The translations under genes were made by a program, and so were the position numbers. A stretch of 64,000 bases of DNA from SZUA-545 sp050297855 (GTDB lineage Bacteria; Campylobacterota; Campylobacteria; Campylobacterales; SZUA-545), in assembly GCA_050297855.1 (NCBI GenBank), contig JBNKTC010000010.1, positions 124,001 to 188,000 on the forward strand, read 5' to 3'. Position 1 is the first letter of the stretch, and each line of letters begins with the position of its first letter. Of the stretch, positions 51,327 through 59,846 are shown piece after piece. A model generated the notes under the pieces. That model saw only the letters and a list, made by a program, of their open reading frames with translations. It searched no databases and had not been told where the DNA came from.

Positions 51327-51746
51327 CTATTGAACTCTTTTTTTATTCTTAAACAGCGGTCTGGCGTAATCGATGCCCGGCTCTTCCCACAGTTTTGAAC
51401 AGAGCTCCACGTCATCAAAGTCCGAGTGGTTTTCAAAGATCATCAGATTCTTTTTTAGGATCGCGATCCGTTTGAGGGAGAACTCCTGTTCAAACTGTGT
51501 GATATCGGGTGTTGCGGAAAAGGCGATCTGGATACGGTCGTTTGTCACAAACCGGCTCCTGTCGGAGATGACGCCGTTTTTATAGTAGGTCACCTCTTTT
51601 TTCCCGGCCGTTTGCTGGAGGGATTTTCCCGCTTCTTCCCCCTTCACAAAATAGACGAAGTGCCCCGGTTTCTCCTTGAAGGCAAAGGCCGTTTCCTGGG
51701 CAGATAGGGAAGAGAGAAGCAGTGTCATGAGTAGAAACATTTTCAT
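51327..51746 (-). CDS. Exported small protein resembling a detached subtilase prodomain (partner A)
   Basis: The 139-residue protein has a signal peptide ending LSAQ. Its C-terminus ELCSKLWEEPGIDYARPLF again matches a propeptide end and pairs with that of partner B, from which it differs through most of the rest. The ATG overlaps the stop of protease A (ATGA), with AAGGAA just upstream, so the two are translationally coupled. A 62-base gap separates it from protease B. Confidence 0.6.
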   Translation of the reverse strand: MKMFLLMTLLLSSLSAQETAFAFKEKPGHFVYFVKGEEAGKSLQQTAGKKEVTYYKNGVISDRSRFVTNDRIQIAFSATPDITQFEQEFSLKRIAILKKNLMIFENHSDFDDVELCSKLWEEPGIDYARPLFKNKKRVQ

Positions 51747-53440
51747 GGTAGGTTCCTTCCGTGGAGGGTCAGGGTGACACTGTCCAGCGTCGAACCGAGG
51801 CTGTTGTCTTTGTTGTCCGTGATATAGAGGCGCCAGGTCCCGCTGCTGTTCTCATCCAGGTAGCGGACGCTGCCGAACGTAAACGCGGCGAAGATATCAT
51901 CATACCCGTAGTAGTTCAACACCTGGTTTGTGTGGGTCAGGGTGGAGTTGGTCTCCATGGGGGATTGTAGGATGATATCCAGGTCCTCAACCTGTCCCAG
52001 CAGGTTGGTGACCGTGAGTTCGGCAAATTCGAGCTGCATCGTCTCGCCTGCCGGTACAGAAAACGTGATCACGGCCGGGTTGGTATCGTTGATATCGGTC
52101 AGGTTGACATCCCGGGAGTAGGAACGGGTAACCGTGCTTTGCAGATTCGTATGGGTAAGGGCGGCAGCAATGGACGCATTGACATCGATCGCCCCGAAGC
52201 CGTAGTTATGGTTGATCCAATGGCCCGCCCCGTTTCGGACCCAGTCGCTGTCGGCCGGGTCGTTTTTGCGTGCGGTCGTCGCGAGGATGTAGCGGACGTC
52301 ACGGTAGGTCAGGGTAGGGTTGGCATCCAGGACCAGGGCGACGACCCCGGCCGTCATCGGGGTGGCGGCGGAGGTGCCGTTCATCGTATTGGTGTAGTCG
52401 CCGTTCATATTGTCCGGGTCTTCGAAATGCTCCTGGCAGGTGTAGTAGGTATTTCCGCCTATGGTCACGTTGTAGCAGGAGGGGTCTGTTGCGTCCATCC
52501 CCTCTTCGCCTCGCAGGTCCGTACTGATGATGGCGGGGTATGACGCGCCGTCTTCCCCGCCGAAGGCACTGATGAGGATATTGGCACCGAAGTTGGAGTA
52601 GCTGGCATACCGGCCGTTGGCATCCAGGGCGGCAACGGCGACGACATAGGGGGTGTTCTGTTCCCGGTACCAGTTGGCGTTGTCGCTAAACTCTTTTTGG
52701 GATTTTCGGAAATTCCCGGCGGCGAAACAGTAGACGACCCCTTTCCCCCCGCGGCCGCGGGCAACACCGTCGCGGATGGCGATCATTTCGGGTGATTCGT
52801 CATTAAGATTGCCCGGTTCGTCTGCCCAGGAGTTGGAGGAGATATCCAGCTCATCGCTCCGTGAGAGGGGGTAGCCGGTATTATTGAGCTCATCGGTCTC
52901 AAATACCCCGGCATAGAGGGCATCGGCAAAGTTGATGATGGCAGGGTTCGAAAAGGCGTTGAGCCCGGCAAGGGTCGCCTGCGGGGCCACCCCGCTGCCC
53001 CCGTACCCGTTGTCGATGACGGCAGCGGCGATACCGGCGCAGGCCGTCCCGTGGGCGGCCCCGACCGTATCGTCGGACAGCTGGTATGAATCGGGGGTCG
53101 GATCGTAACGGTTCTGATCCGGCAGCGTCTGGTTGTAGTGAAAACTCAGGGTCGAATCGATATTGGCCGAGAGGTCCGGGTGAAGGAGCTCGATCCCCGT
53201 ATCGACGATCCCGATCTTGATCCCCTCTCCGCGATACGTCTCCCATGTTGCTCCCAGGTTAAGATCTTCACCAGACGTACCGCCTACATCGGCACCGGCG
53301 TGCTGACCCGTGTTCTCAAGGTGCCACTGCTGGGCGAGAAGCGGGTCGGTTTTACTCACAGCAACTTTGTTGGAGGAGCCAGTATCGCACCCTGTGTTTA
53401 AAAGTAACACAAGGGAAAAAAGGATGGTTTTTTTTCGCAC
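51743..53440 (-). CDS. Kexin-like subtilase lipoprotein A (S8 with P-domain)
   Basis: The 565-residue paralogue of protease B also has a lipid-type Cys at 18 (LLLNTGCDT) and starts its catalytic domain at once (AQQWHLENTGQH, 36-47). The triad is Asp80, His130 and Ser357, with Asn243 as oxyanion residue. A P-domain follows (EDLDIILQSPMETNSTL, SSGTWRLYITD). The residue after Cys is Asp, a retention signal in Escherichia coli, whereas protease B has Ser, so their final membrane may differ. It is the first gene of the operon. Confidence 0.9.
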   Translation of the reverse strand: MRKKTILFSLVLLLNTGCDTGSSNKVAVSKTDPLLAQQWHLENTGQHAGADVGGTSGEDLNLGATWETYRGEGIKIGIVDTGIELLHPDLSANIDSTLSFHYNQTLPDQNRYDPTPDSYQLSDDTVGAAHGTACAGIAAAVIDNGYGGSGVAPQATLAGLNAFSNPAIINFADALYAGVFETDELNNTGYPLSRSDELDISSNSWADEPGNLNDESPEMIAIRDGVARGRGGKGVVYCFAAGNFRKSQKEFSDNANWYREQNTPYVVAVAALDANGRYASYSNFGANILISAFGGEDGASYPAIISTDLRGEEGMDATDPSCYNVTIGGNTYYTCQEHFEDPDNMNGDYTNTMNGTSAATPMTAGVVALVLDANPTLTYRDVRYILATTARKNDPADSDWVRNGAGHWINHNYGFGAIDVNASIAAALTHTNLQSTVTRSYSRDVNLTDINDTNPAVITFSVPAGETMQLEFAELTVTNLLGQVEDLDIILQSPMETNSTLTHTNQVLNYYGYDDIFAAFTFGSVRYLDENSSGTWRLYITDNKDNSLGSTLDSVTLTLHGRNLP

Positions 53441-53476
53441 CGCTTATATTCCTACATTATTATTATCAATGGGATG

Positions 53477-53482
53477 ATTATA
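53477..53482 (-). promoter_or_regulatory. -10 box of the protease/secretion operon
   Basis: CGACTATAATCATCCC on the minus strand gives TATAAT at 53477-53482, placing transcription start about 30 bases ahead of protease A. The 189-base divergent region also carries the promoter of the 977-residue lipoprotein gene. It is AT-rich and holds no other gene. Confidence 0.5.
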
Positions 53483-53629
53483 GTCGATCTCTCCTAATGT
53501 AGCGTAAATACGTAGAGATTGCCGCTTATGTATTACTTAATTTTATAAGTTATAAATTAGACATAGCAATGATTAAAAATAAGTTGTGAAAGAATTAGAA
53601 AATCTAATGACTAAAGGAAAGGATGCAAT

Positions 53630-56563
53630 ATGTTTGGTATGAAGGAAACAACACAAACATGGAAGCTGATAGTAATATCGGCATTTGTAGGCTTTTCATT
53701 ACTCTCTTTTACAGGGTGTAGTGAGAAAAGTGACGACAGTACGACACTGACAGCGGATGAACAGGCTGCCGCAGCCGGTGACGAGGAGGAGGCTGATGCA
53801 CTGGCGGCACAGGATGCCATCGAAGCGGCTGACGCGACAAAAACCTATACAGGGGACCGGACACTGACCGGTACAGTCGATACCAGCACGCTGTCAAGTT
53901 CTGACCGGACGCTGTTGCTGACAAGCGGAAGAGACCGATCACGAAGCACAACGGTTACGGCTTCAGGTACGGAAACGGTCAAGCTCTATGTCGTCGGCGG
54001 TGACGGCGCGTTAAAAGACACAGGTATTACATGTACTGTCTCAAGCGGTTCATACAGTTGTGCGAATATCGAAGGGGGGATCGATTATGTCGTCCGCTAT
54101 GTCAAACAGCTTGACAACGGCAAGGTCCTCGATATGCGCAGTACCGCGACGGTACCGACTGATACGGATCCTGCCCCTGTAAAGGTCGACCCGATCACGA
54201 CCATGGTCGCCGAAGCGGTTGTCCAGGCAGTCTCCGAAGCGATTACTGGTCTGATCAGTAACGAGTCTTTGGTCCAAAGTATTATCACGAGCGTTAAGAC
54301 CGCTGTTGAAACGACCATGACGACACTGATCCAGACAGGTGTCATCTCCATCCCTTCCATGGTGGAAGACGGTGACCTGGCCGATATCGCAGCAGCAGCG
54401 ACAGAGAATGAAAATCTTGCCAGTGCAACGGGTGCGGTCCTCACAGACAATACCGTCAACGATGCTCTGACTTCCACACGGACAGAAGCGCTCGCTTCTA
54501 CTGTGACACTGATGTCAAAACGCCAGGTGATCCAGACGATCTTTGATCAGATGATGAAGGGTGACGGCGGGGCTCCTAAGTGGATGATCAACTTTATCGG
54601 TGACAACTGGAACAGTGTGACATCTACGATGACATTTGCTTGGCTTCAGACAGAGATATCCAACTCCCTTACAACAGCGGCCGATCCCGATTCCGAAGAT
54701 ACTTGGGCTCTTGATGAGCTTGAGCGTATGGGCGTTGCGGATCCGACAACACTTCTGACAAACCTCAAGGCGGCTGTCCAGACTGCAATGACAGACGGTA
54801 CGGCACTGACAGGCGCGATCGATGCGATCTCCGAGTATCATACGGTCAAGGCGATTGCGGCTGATTCCCGGACTGAGGCGCAAAAAGAGTTTCTTTCTGA
54901 ATTCCCGGCTATCGTCGGTGAGCTTTTCCCACAGACATTCCTGGATAGTGCGACGGCAGCGACAACATTCCAGAACAGCGGTCAACTGACAGCTTACCTG
55001 ATCTATCTCGTTGATATTTTTGTCCGCGATGTGACAGAGCAGTTTATGGCATCACAAAGTATTGATGTCCTTGGCGATCAGGCAAGAAACATGCACCTGG
55101 TTAATTTTGAAGACCCCAGCTTCCTGTTTATTGATCTAGGGTTTGATGAGGCGGCTGCCGTAGCATACGGCGGACTCTATTTTGAAGGATGGGCGGATAT
55201 CAAATCGAATAAGGTCTGGAATACGGACGGTACGACCAGCCAGATTCTTGAGCTTAATACCGGTGTCGAAAATCCTGCCTGGTTCTTTAACCCGATCACT
55301 GCCGATAAGGTAACGGCTGCAACACTGACATATCCAAATGACGCCGGTACGACAACGACGGTTGACCTGGACTTCGAACTGCACGACGGTGAGTTTGTTG
55401 ACCTTAGAATGGATGGTTATATCTGTGATGAAACAACAAATCAGTGTGACCCTAATCCGAACGGTATTACCGATCATGCTTCCGGTGATTATGTTGTCAG
55501 TGTAACAATCAACGGCGTGACGGCTACAAAAACGTTTAAAAACGTGATTGTCCTTACGGATACCGATGCTTACCGGCCGAAACTGACGACTCCGCGGGAG
55601 TTCCCATACTGTACGGACGGTATGACAGACCAGGAGTGTATGGACCTCTGGACGGCGTTTGACAATGCCGGTGGTGTCAGTGTCCTGCGACCGAACGTCG
55701 ATACGAATGCGGATGATGTTAACGACAGCCTGGAAGGTGCTGTGTTCAAATGGACTGCACCGGATGTTACGGCACTGAGCCTGCCGGACACCGTTAAAGT
55801 AGCCTACCAGATCAGTATCAGCCGATATCAGACATCCAGCCAGACTGAGCAGGAGTACTGTGAACAAGGAAACTGGGATGAGTGTAATACGGAAATCTAC
55901 AGCTCCTGGTGGTATGATCGGGCTATTTCCGGTACATCCTTTACGCTACCGGTAACACTTCCGGCAAATAGTGTCAGTACGGATCCGTATGTTTCCGACG
56001 AATACAATATCGGTGTCAATATGATCCTGATCGACAAAGAGACAGGACAACATATTGCCGAAGGCGGTCATACTTGGTCCAACTTTAAAGTGGGTGAACC
56101 ACCGTACACCGTAAACGGTACGGAACCGATCAACTTTACGGGTACGATCACCGGTACGATTCCGGCCAATGCCGTTGTCGCACTCCTTGCTGAATCAAAC
56201 GAGTACAACAGTACATCCGGAGAGTGGGAGTGGTCGACAGAAGTCGTCGCCTTTGACAATACCGTAACAGGCGGTACGTATGAACTGAATACAACGGTTG
56301 CTGCGATCAAAGCGCAAATAGCTGAAAACAGATGGTTCAGTATTATCCTTATCAAAGATGATAATACGGACAATGACTGGACACCGTGGACTCCGGATGC
56401 CGTCGGTGAAGACGCATGGTGGATGCACGATCAGTGGTTCTGGTTTGAGACATGGGGTGATTTCCGTGTAGCCCAGGACGATCCGAGCGGAAACTACAAC
56501 AGTCAGACGGTTAATGATGCTTCCGGTGCTACGCTTACCGGACTTGATATCACTATCCAATAA
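53630..56563 (+). CDS. Large lipoprotein, unknown function
   Basis: The 977-residue protein has an N-terminal lipobox (LLSFTGCSE, Cys30) followed by an acidic Ala/Glu/Asp-rich linker. A carboxypeptidase-regulatory-like beta domain (TVKLYVVGGDGALKDTGITC), a helical VDPITTMVAEAVVQ region and long beta-rich stretches with Asn/Asp/Thr repeats follow. I recognise no enzyme motif. It is divergent from the protease/T2SS operon and co-localised with two other surface lipoproteins, so it may be T2SS cargo or a protease substrate (inference). Two hairpins close the transcript. Confidence 0.75.
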   Translation: MFGMKETTQTWKLIVISAFVGFSLLSFTGCSEKSDDSTTLTADEQAAAAGDEEEADALAAQDAIEAADATKTYTGDRTLTGTVDTSTLSSSDRTLLLTSGRDRSRSTTVTASGTETVKLYVVGGDGALKDTGITCTVSSGSYSCANIEGGIDYVVRYVKQLDNGKVLDMRSTATVPTDTDPAPVKVDPITTMVAEAVVQAVSEAITGLISNESLVQSIITSVKTAVETTMTTLIQTGVISIPSMVEDGDLADIAAAATENENLASATGAVLTDNTVNDALTSTRTEALASTVTLMSKRQVIQTIFDQMMKGDGGAPKWMINFIGDNWNSVTSTMTFAWLQTEISNSLTTAADPDSEDTWALDELERMGVADPTTLLTNLKAAVQTAMTDGTALTGAIDAISEYHTVKAIAADSRTEAQKEFLSEFPAIVGELFPQTFLDSATAATTFQNSGQLTAYLIYLVDIFVRDVTEQFMASQSIDVLGDQARNMHLVNFEDPSFLFIDLGFDEAAAVAYGGLYFEGWADIKSNKVWNTDGTTSQILELNTGVENPAWFFNPITADKVTAATLTYPNDAGTTTTVDLDFELHDGEFVDLRMDGYICDETTNQCDPNPNGITDHASGDYVVSVTINGVTATKTFKNVIVLTDTDAYRPKLTTPREFPYCTDGMTDQECMDLWTAFDNAGGVSVLRPNVDTNADDVNDSLEGAVFKWTAPDVTALSLPDTVKVAYQISISRYQTSSQTEQEYCEQGNWDECNTEIYSSWWYDRAISGTSFTLPVTLPANSVSTDPYVSDEYNIGVNMILIDKETGQHIAEGGHTWSNFKVGEPPYTVNGTEPINFTGTITGTIPANAVVALLAESNEYNSTSGEWEWSTEVVAFDNTVTGGTYELNTTVAAIKAQIAENRWFSIILIKDDNTDNDWTPWTPDAVGEDAWWMHDQWFWFETWGDFRVAQDDPSGNYNSQTVNDASGATLTGLDITIQ

Positions 56564-56571
56564 ACAAAAAG

Positions 56572-56649
56572 GAACACTCCTTGCTTTAATAGGGGTGTCC
56601 TTCATATCACAATAGTGGCATGCTTTCGGGCATGCCATTCTCTTTTTTT
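56572..56649 (+). terminator. Two tandem terminator hairpins after the large lipoprotein gene
   Basis: The first hairpin (GGAACACTCC and GGGGTGTCC, 56572-56600) has a bulge and a G-U pair. The second is perfect: TGGCATGC at 56616-56623 with GCATGCCA at 56630-56637, then a U-rich tract ending in seven T at 56643-56649. The second is a strong rho-independent terminator. Confidence 0.8.
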
Positions 56650-56662
56650 CACGACTTTCCTG

Positions 56663-56668
56663 TATAAT
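56663..56668 (+). promoter_or_regulatory. nadC -10 box
   Basis: CCTGTATAATCTTCC gives TATAAT at 56663-56668, 14 bases after the preceding terminator's U-run. The leader to the nadC ATG at 56695 would be about 20 bases. Confidence 0.6.
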
Positions 56669-56694
56669 CTTCCTAAAAACTTCGGATACATTTT

Positions 56695-57519
56695 ATGAAC
56701 CAATCAGTACGACACTTCATGCAGAGAACACTGGACGAGGATATCGGCCGGGGTGATCTCTTTTCGCTCTGTACGACACCCAAACCGGCCACGGCACACA
56801 TCATCGCCAAGGAAGATGCCGTATTGGCGGGTGTGGAGTATGCCCTTGCCCTCGAGACGCTGGCTGATATCAAGATCGGGTTTCACTTTGATGATGGCGA
56901 ACGGGTCCGAAAAGGGGATGTGATCGCCGTCGTAACCGGGATGCAGACCGATCTGCTGAGCATAGAGCGGACCCTCTTGAACACACTTCAGCATGCAAGC
57001 GGGATCGCGACCAATGCTAACCGCTATGCCGCGATCCTGAACGGCTCACGTGTCAAGCTGCTCGATACCCGCAAGACCCGCCCGCACCTGCGTGTGTTTG
57101 AAAAGTATGCCGCCCGCTGCGGCGGTGTGGTCAACCACCGTCTTGGGCTTGATGATTCCCTGATGCTTAAGGACACTCACCTCAAGACGATCGATGACCT
57201 TGCTGCCTTTCTCCAGGCTGCACGACGGAAGATCCCCTTTACCTCTAAGATCGAGATCGAGTGTGAGACGGTTGGGATGGCACAGGATGCGCTCAGTGCC
57301 GGTGCGGATATCATTATGTGCGACAATATGGATGTAGCGGCAATCGCCGAAGTCGTTACCCTTCGTAATACGATCGCACCGGCTACACTTATTGAAGTCA
57401 GTGGGAATATTACCGAAGCGACACTGCCGGCGTATGCAGAGCTGGGGATCGATGCCGTCAGCAGCGGCAGTATCGTCCACCAGGCGACGTGGGTCGACTT
57501 TTCTATGAAGATGCAATAG
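56695..57519 (+). CDS. nadC: Quinolinate phosphoribosyltransferase (decarboxylating)
   Basis: The 274-residue enzyme of NAD synthesis has DIGRGDLFS near the start, LNTLQHASGIATNANRYA, LLDTRKTRPHLRVFEKYAARCGGVVNHRLGLDDSLMLKDTH and EVSGNITEATLPAYAELGIDAVSSG, all typical of NadC. It makes nicotinate mononucleotide from quinolinate. No nadA or nadB is adjacent. Its start lies just after a strong terminator and its own TATAAT box. Confidence 0.96.
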   Translation: MNQSVRHFMQRTLDEDIGRGDLFSLCTTPKPATAHIIAKEDAVLAGVEYALALETLADIKIGFHFDDGERVRKGDVIAVVTGMQTDLLSIERTLLNTLQHASGIATNANRYAAILNGSRVKLLDTRKTRPHLRVFEKYAARCGGVVNHRLGLDDSLMLKDTHLKTIDDLAAFLQAARRKIPFTSKIEIECETVGMAQDALSAGADIIMCDNMDVAAIAEVVTLRNTIAPATLIEVSGNITEATLPAYAELGIDAVSSGSIVHQATWVDFSMKMQ

Positions 57520-57662
57520 ACACTTGCAAAATCGTATGGTTATCCTCCGTATGAATATAAGCACAAAGTGTGCGTGGGCATTACGCCGAGTAAAACACAG
57601 CGTTAGCGCAGGAAAATGGGCTTTTGCTCATTCTCCGTATGAATAATAAAAGGCGGTAATCC
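57520..57662. repeat. Hairpin-rich spacer flanked by 13-bp direct repeats
   Basis: The 143 bases between nadC and flhB contain CTCCGTATGAATA twice, at 57545-57557 and 57633-57645, 88 bases apart. Between the copies are several short inverted repeats: GCAC/GTGC, GCGT/ACGC, and ATGGGC-TTTT-GCTCAT with one mismatch. This could be a small mobile relic or a structured element. No coding frame with start signals is seen. Confidence 0.45.
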
Positions 57663-58721
57663 ATGGCTGATGATATGGAGAAGACCGAAGAACCGACCCA
57701 GAAGAAGATAGAGGATGCCAGGAAAGAGGGGAATGTCCCCAAGAGCATCGATTTCACGGGTTTTATCGGTCTTGTTGCCGCTATGCTGGGGCTCCTTGGG
57801 CTGAGTGCTTTTATGTTTGACGGGCTGGAAAACCAGTTCCACTACTACCTCTCCTATATGGACCGTCCCCTCACGACCAATACGATCTTTGCCATTGCCT
57901 ATACTCTTATTCGCGACATGATCTTCATCGTCCTGCCCATCTCGGTGGTTCTGGTTATCGCCGGGGTACTGGGGAACCTGGCCCAGTTCGGATTCCTTTT
58001 CACGACCAAGCCCATCGTTCCCGATCTCAAGAAGATCGATCCCATTAAAGGGATGAAAAACCTCTTCTCCCTTAAAAAACTGGTCGAGGGGATCAAGATA
58101 ACGGCCAAGGTTGCCATTGCGATGATCGTCGGAAGTATCGTCTTCCTTGCCTTTATCAAGGAGCTTCCCGAAGTCGGTCGTTTCGATTTTTTTTACCAGT
58201 TGGACTGGTTGATCGAGAAGGCGATCATGATCGCCGGGATCATGCTGCTGGTATTCTTCACGTTCGGGGTGATCGATATTTTTATTGTTCGGTATCAATA
58301 CTTCAAACAACTGCGCATGAGTAAGAATGAGCTTAAGGATGAGTACAAGAATACCGAAGGGAATCCGGAGGTCAAGGCGCGTATCCGACGGCTGCAGCGT
58401 GAGATGTCGAACAACCGGATGATGGCGGATGTCCCCAGTGCCGATGTGGTTATCACCAATCCGACCCACTTCGCTGTTGCCATCAAGTATGATGCGGAAG
58501 TGAGCCCCGCGCCAAAAGTTTTAGCCAAGGGTGCCGATAATATAGCACTGAAGATCAAAGAGATCGCCAGGGAGCACATGATCCAGATATATGAGAGCAA
58601 ACAGTTGGCGCGCGAACTGTATAAAAAAGTCGATGTGGGTGAGAACATCCCGCCTGAACTTTACGGAGCCGTCGCGGAAGTGCTGGCATATGTCTATAAG
58701 ACGAACAATAAAGGTGTTTAA
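57663..58721 (+). CDS. flhB: Flagellar export gate protein FlhB
   Basis: The 352-residue protein begins with the charged TEEPTQKKIEDARKEGNVPKS and has four membrane spans. Its cytoplasmic FlhBC domain carries the self-cleavage motif NPTH (ITNPTHFAVAI), and a C-terminal helix carries ESKQLARELYKKVDVGENIPPELYGAVAEVLAYVY. It sets hook-to-filament export switching. The gene immediately downstream overlaps its stop (TAATG). GGCGG precedes the ATG. Confidence 0.95.
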   Translation: MADDMEKTEEPTQKKIEDARKEGNVPKSIDFTGFIGLVAAMLGLLGLSAFMFDGLENQFHYYLSYMDRPLTTNTIFAIAYTLIRDMIFIVLPISVVLVIAGVLGNLAQFGFLFTTKPIVPDLKKIDPIKGMKNLFSLKKLVEGIKITAKVAIAMIVGSIVFLAFIKELPEVGRFDFFYQLDWLIEKAIMIAGIMLLVFFTFGVIDIFIVRYQYFKQLRMSKNELKDEYKNTEGNPEVKARIRRLQREMSNNRMMADVPSADVVITNPTHFAVAIKYDAEVSPAPKVLAKGADNIALKIKEIAREHMIQIYESKQLARELYKKVDVGENIPPELYGAVAEVLAYVYKTNNKGV

Positions 58722-59473
58722 TGCAACAGAGAAGTGTCAGTGAAGGGGAGATCCGGGAAAAGATCGAGAGTGCGAAGGAGGAGGGGAAAAGCGTCACCCT
58801 TTCGCAGTTTATCGAAATTACCGAAGACCTGGAACTTGACAAGGTCGTCTGGTATTACAACAATATCCAGGGCAAACGGTTTGAGATCGAACGGATGTAT
58901 TTTGACCGTTTTAAAACCCACCAGGAGTGGTACGAGGTCTATAAGCTCTCCAAGTTCAAGGATGCGACACGCCAGATGGCCCTGGAGAAGATCCGTGAAC
59001 TGATCCGAAACGTCGACGATATCCTGGAGATCTACGACGTTGATTTTCATGATGATGTCCTGCGAAAAATGGCCTTTGACAAACTGATCGAAGTGACCCC
59101 CGACATTTTTTCCGACTGGCTCTATATCTACGATGCCAGTCTTTTTGACCGAAAGCTGAATAAACTCGCCATGAAGATGTGCCTGCAGAATGCCAAAACA
59201 CGCGATGACTGGCAAAACATCTACGACCGCAGCGAGATCGGCACGGCGATCCAGTTAAAGGCGATACAGCAGCTCTACGGGCGGATTGAGATCCATGAGG
59301 ATGAGATCAAGAGTGAAGAAAAACCGAAGGTCAAGGTCGGAGAAAAGACACAAGCCGAGTATACCCGTGATTATGAAGGCGAAGTATTCGGAAGCAGTAA
59401 GCAGGAGAATATTCTGATCAATAAATACCTGGCGGCAGATCAGGCCGCCGGAGATTCCGGCGGCGAGGAGTAA
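58721..59473 (+). CDS. Helical protein coupled to flhB, unknown function
   Basis: The 250-residue soluble protein has no signal peptide. It shows repeated helical units with aromatic Trp/Tyr-Asp patterns (FKTHQEWYEVYKLSKFKDATRQMALEKI, AKTRDDWQNIYDRSEIGTAIQLKAIQQL), resembling a short helical-repeat solenoid, and an acidic Gly-rich end. The ATG overlaps the flhB stop, so it is translated with it. I recognise no family. A 9-bp inverted repeat (59444-59464) lies at its 3' end. Confidence 0.8.
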   Translation: MQQRSVSEGEIREKIESAKEEGKSVTLSQFIEITEDLELDKVVWYYNNIQGKRFEIERMYFDRFKTHQEWYEVYKLSKFKDATRQMALEKIRELIRNVDDILEIYDVDFHDDVLRKMAFDKLIEVTPDIFSDWLYIYDASLFDRKLNKLAMKMCLQNAKTRDDWQNIYDRSEIGTAIQLKAIQQLYGRIEIHEDEIKSEEKPKVKVGEKTQAEYTRDYEGEVFGSSKQENILINKYLAADQAAGDSGGEE

Positions 59474-59476
59474 AGG

Positions 59477-59836
59477 TTACAGACAACCTTTAAAGAATGA
59501 TTTAGCCGGTGGCGGCGGTCCGTCATACTTTGTTGCTTTGATTGTTTTGCCTTTTAGTTTACCTGTGATGGCAACACCGTTTCGCGCAAAACCTTCATCG
59601 ACCTCCGCCTTTTCCAGGTGAGACGCATCGATGTAGTAGAAATCCTGCTCATCGTGGACGTAGAGTACCAGTTTCTGTTTAGGATCCAGGTAGTTTTCCA
59701 GTTTGCAGTTAGTAAAGTAATCTCGCTTGAGGCAGTAGTCTGTTGTCAGGAAGCCCTGCTTCTTGACAGTTGCTGCAGCACTCAAAGAGGTAGCGGAAAT
59801 CGCTACCGCTACGAGGGTTAGAAGAATCTTTTTCAT
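59477..59836 (-). CDS. Small periplasmic protein of the molybdoenzyme operon
   Basis: The 119-residue protein has a signal peptide (MKKILLTLVAVAISATSLSA). The mature part has three cysteines (DYCLKRDYFTNCKLENY and the terminal KGCL) and mixed beta strands. It follows the cytochrome gene by 10 bp and is probably co-transcribed with the molybdoenzyme subunits. I recognise no family. It could aid assembly or electron transfer, but this is a guess. Confidence 0.7.
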   Translation of the reverse strand: MKKILLTLVAVAISATSLSAAATVKKQGFLTTDYCLKRDYFTNCKLENYLDPKQKLVLYVHDEQDFYYIDASHLEKAEVDEGFARNGVAITGKLKGKTIKATKYDGPPPPAKSFFKGCL

Positions 59837-59846
59837 TCCGCTCTCC

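Noticed and set aside
59444..59464. GC-rich inverted repeat at the end of the flhB-linked gene
   Set aside because: GCCGCCGGA and TCCGGCGGC pair perfectly with a 3-base loop, but there is no U-run on either strand and it lies inside coding sequence, so I do not call it a terminator.
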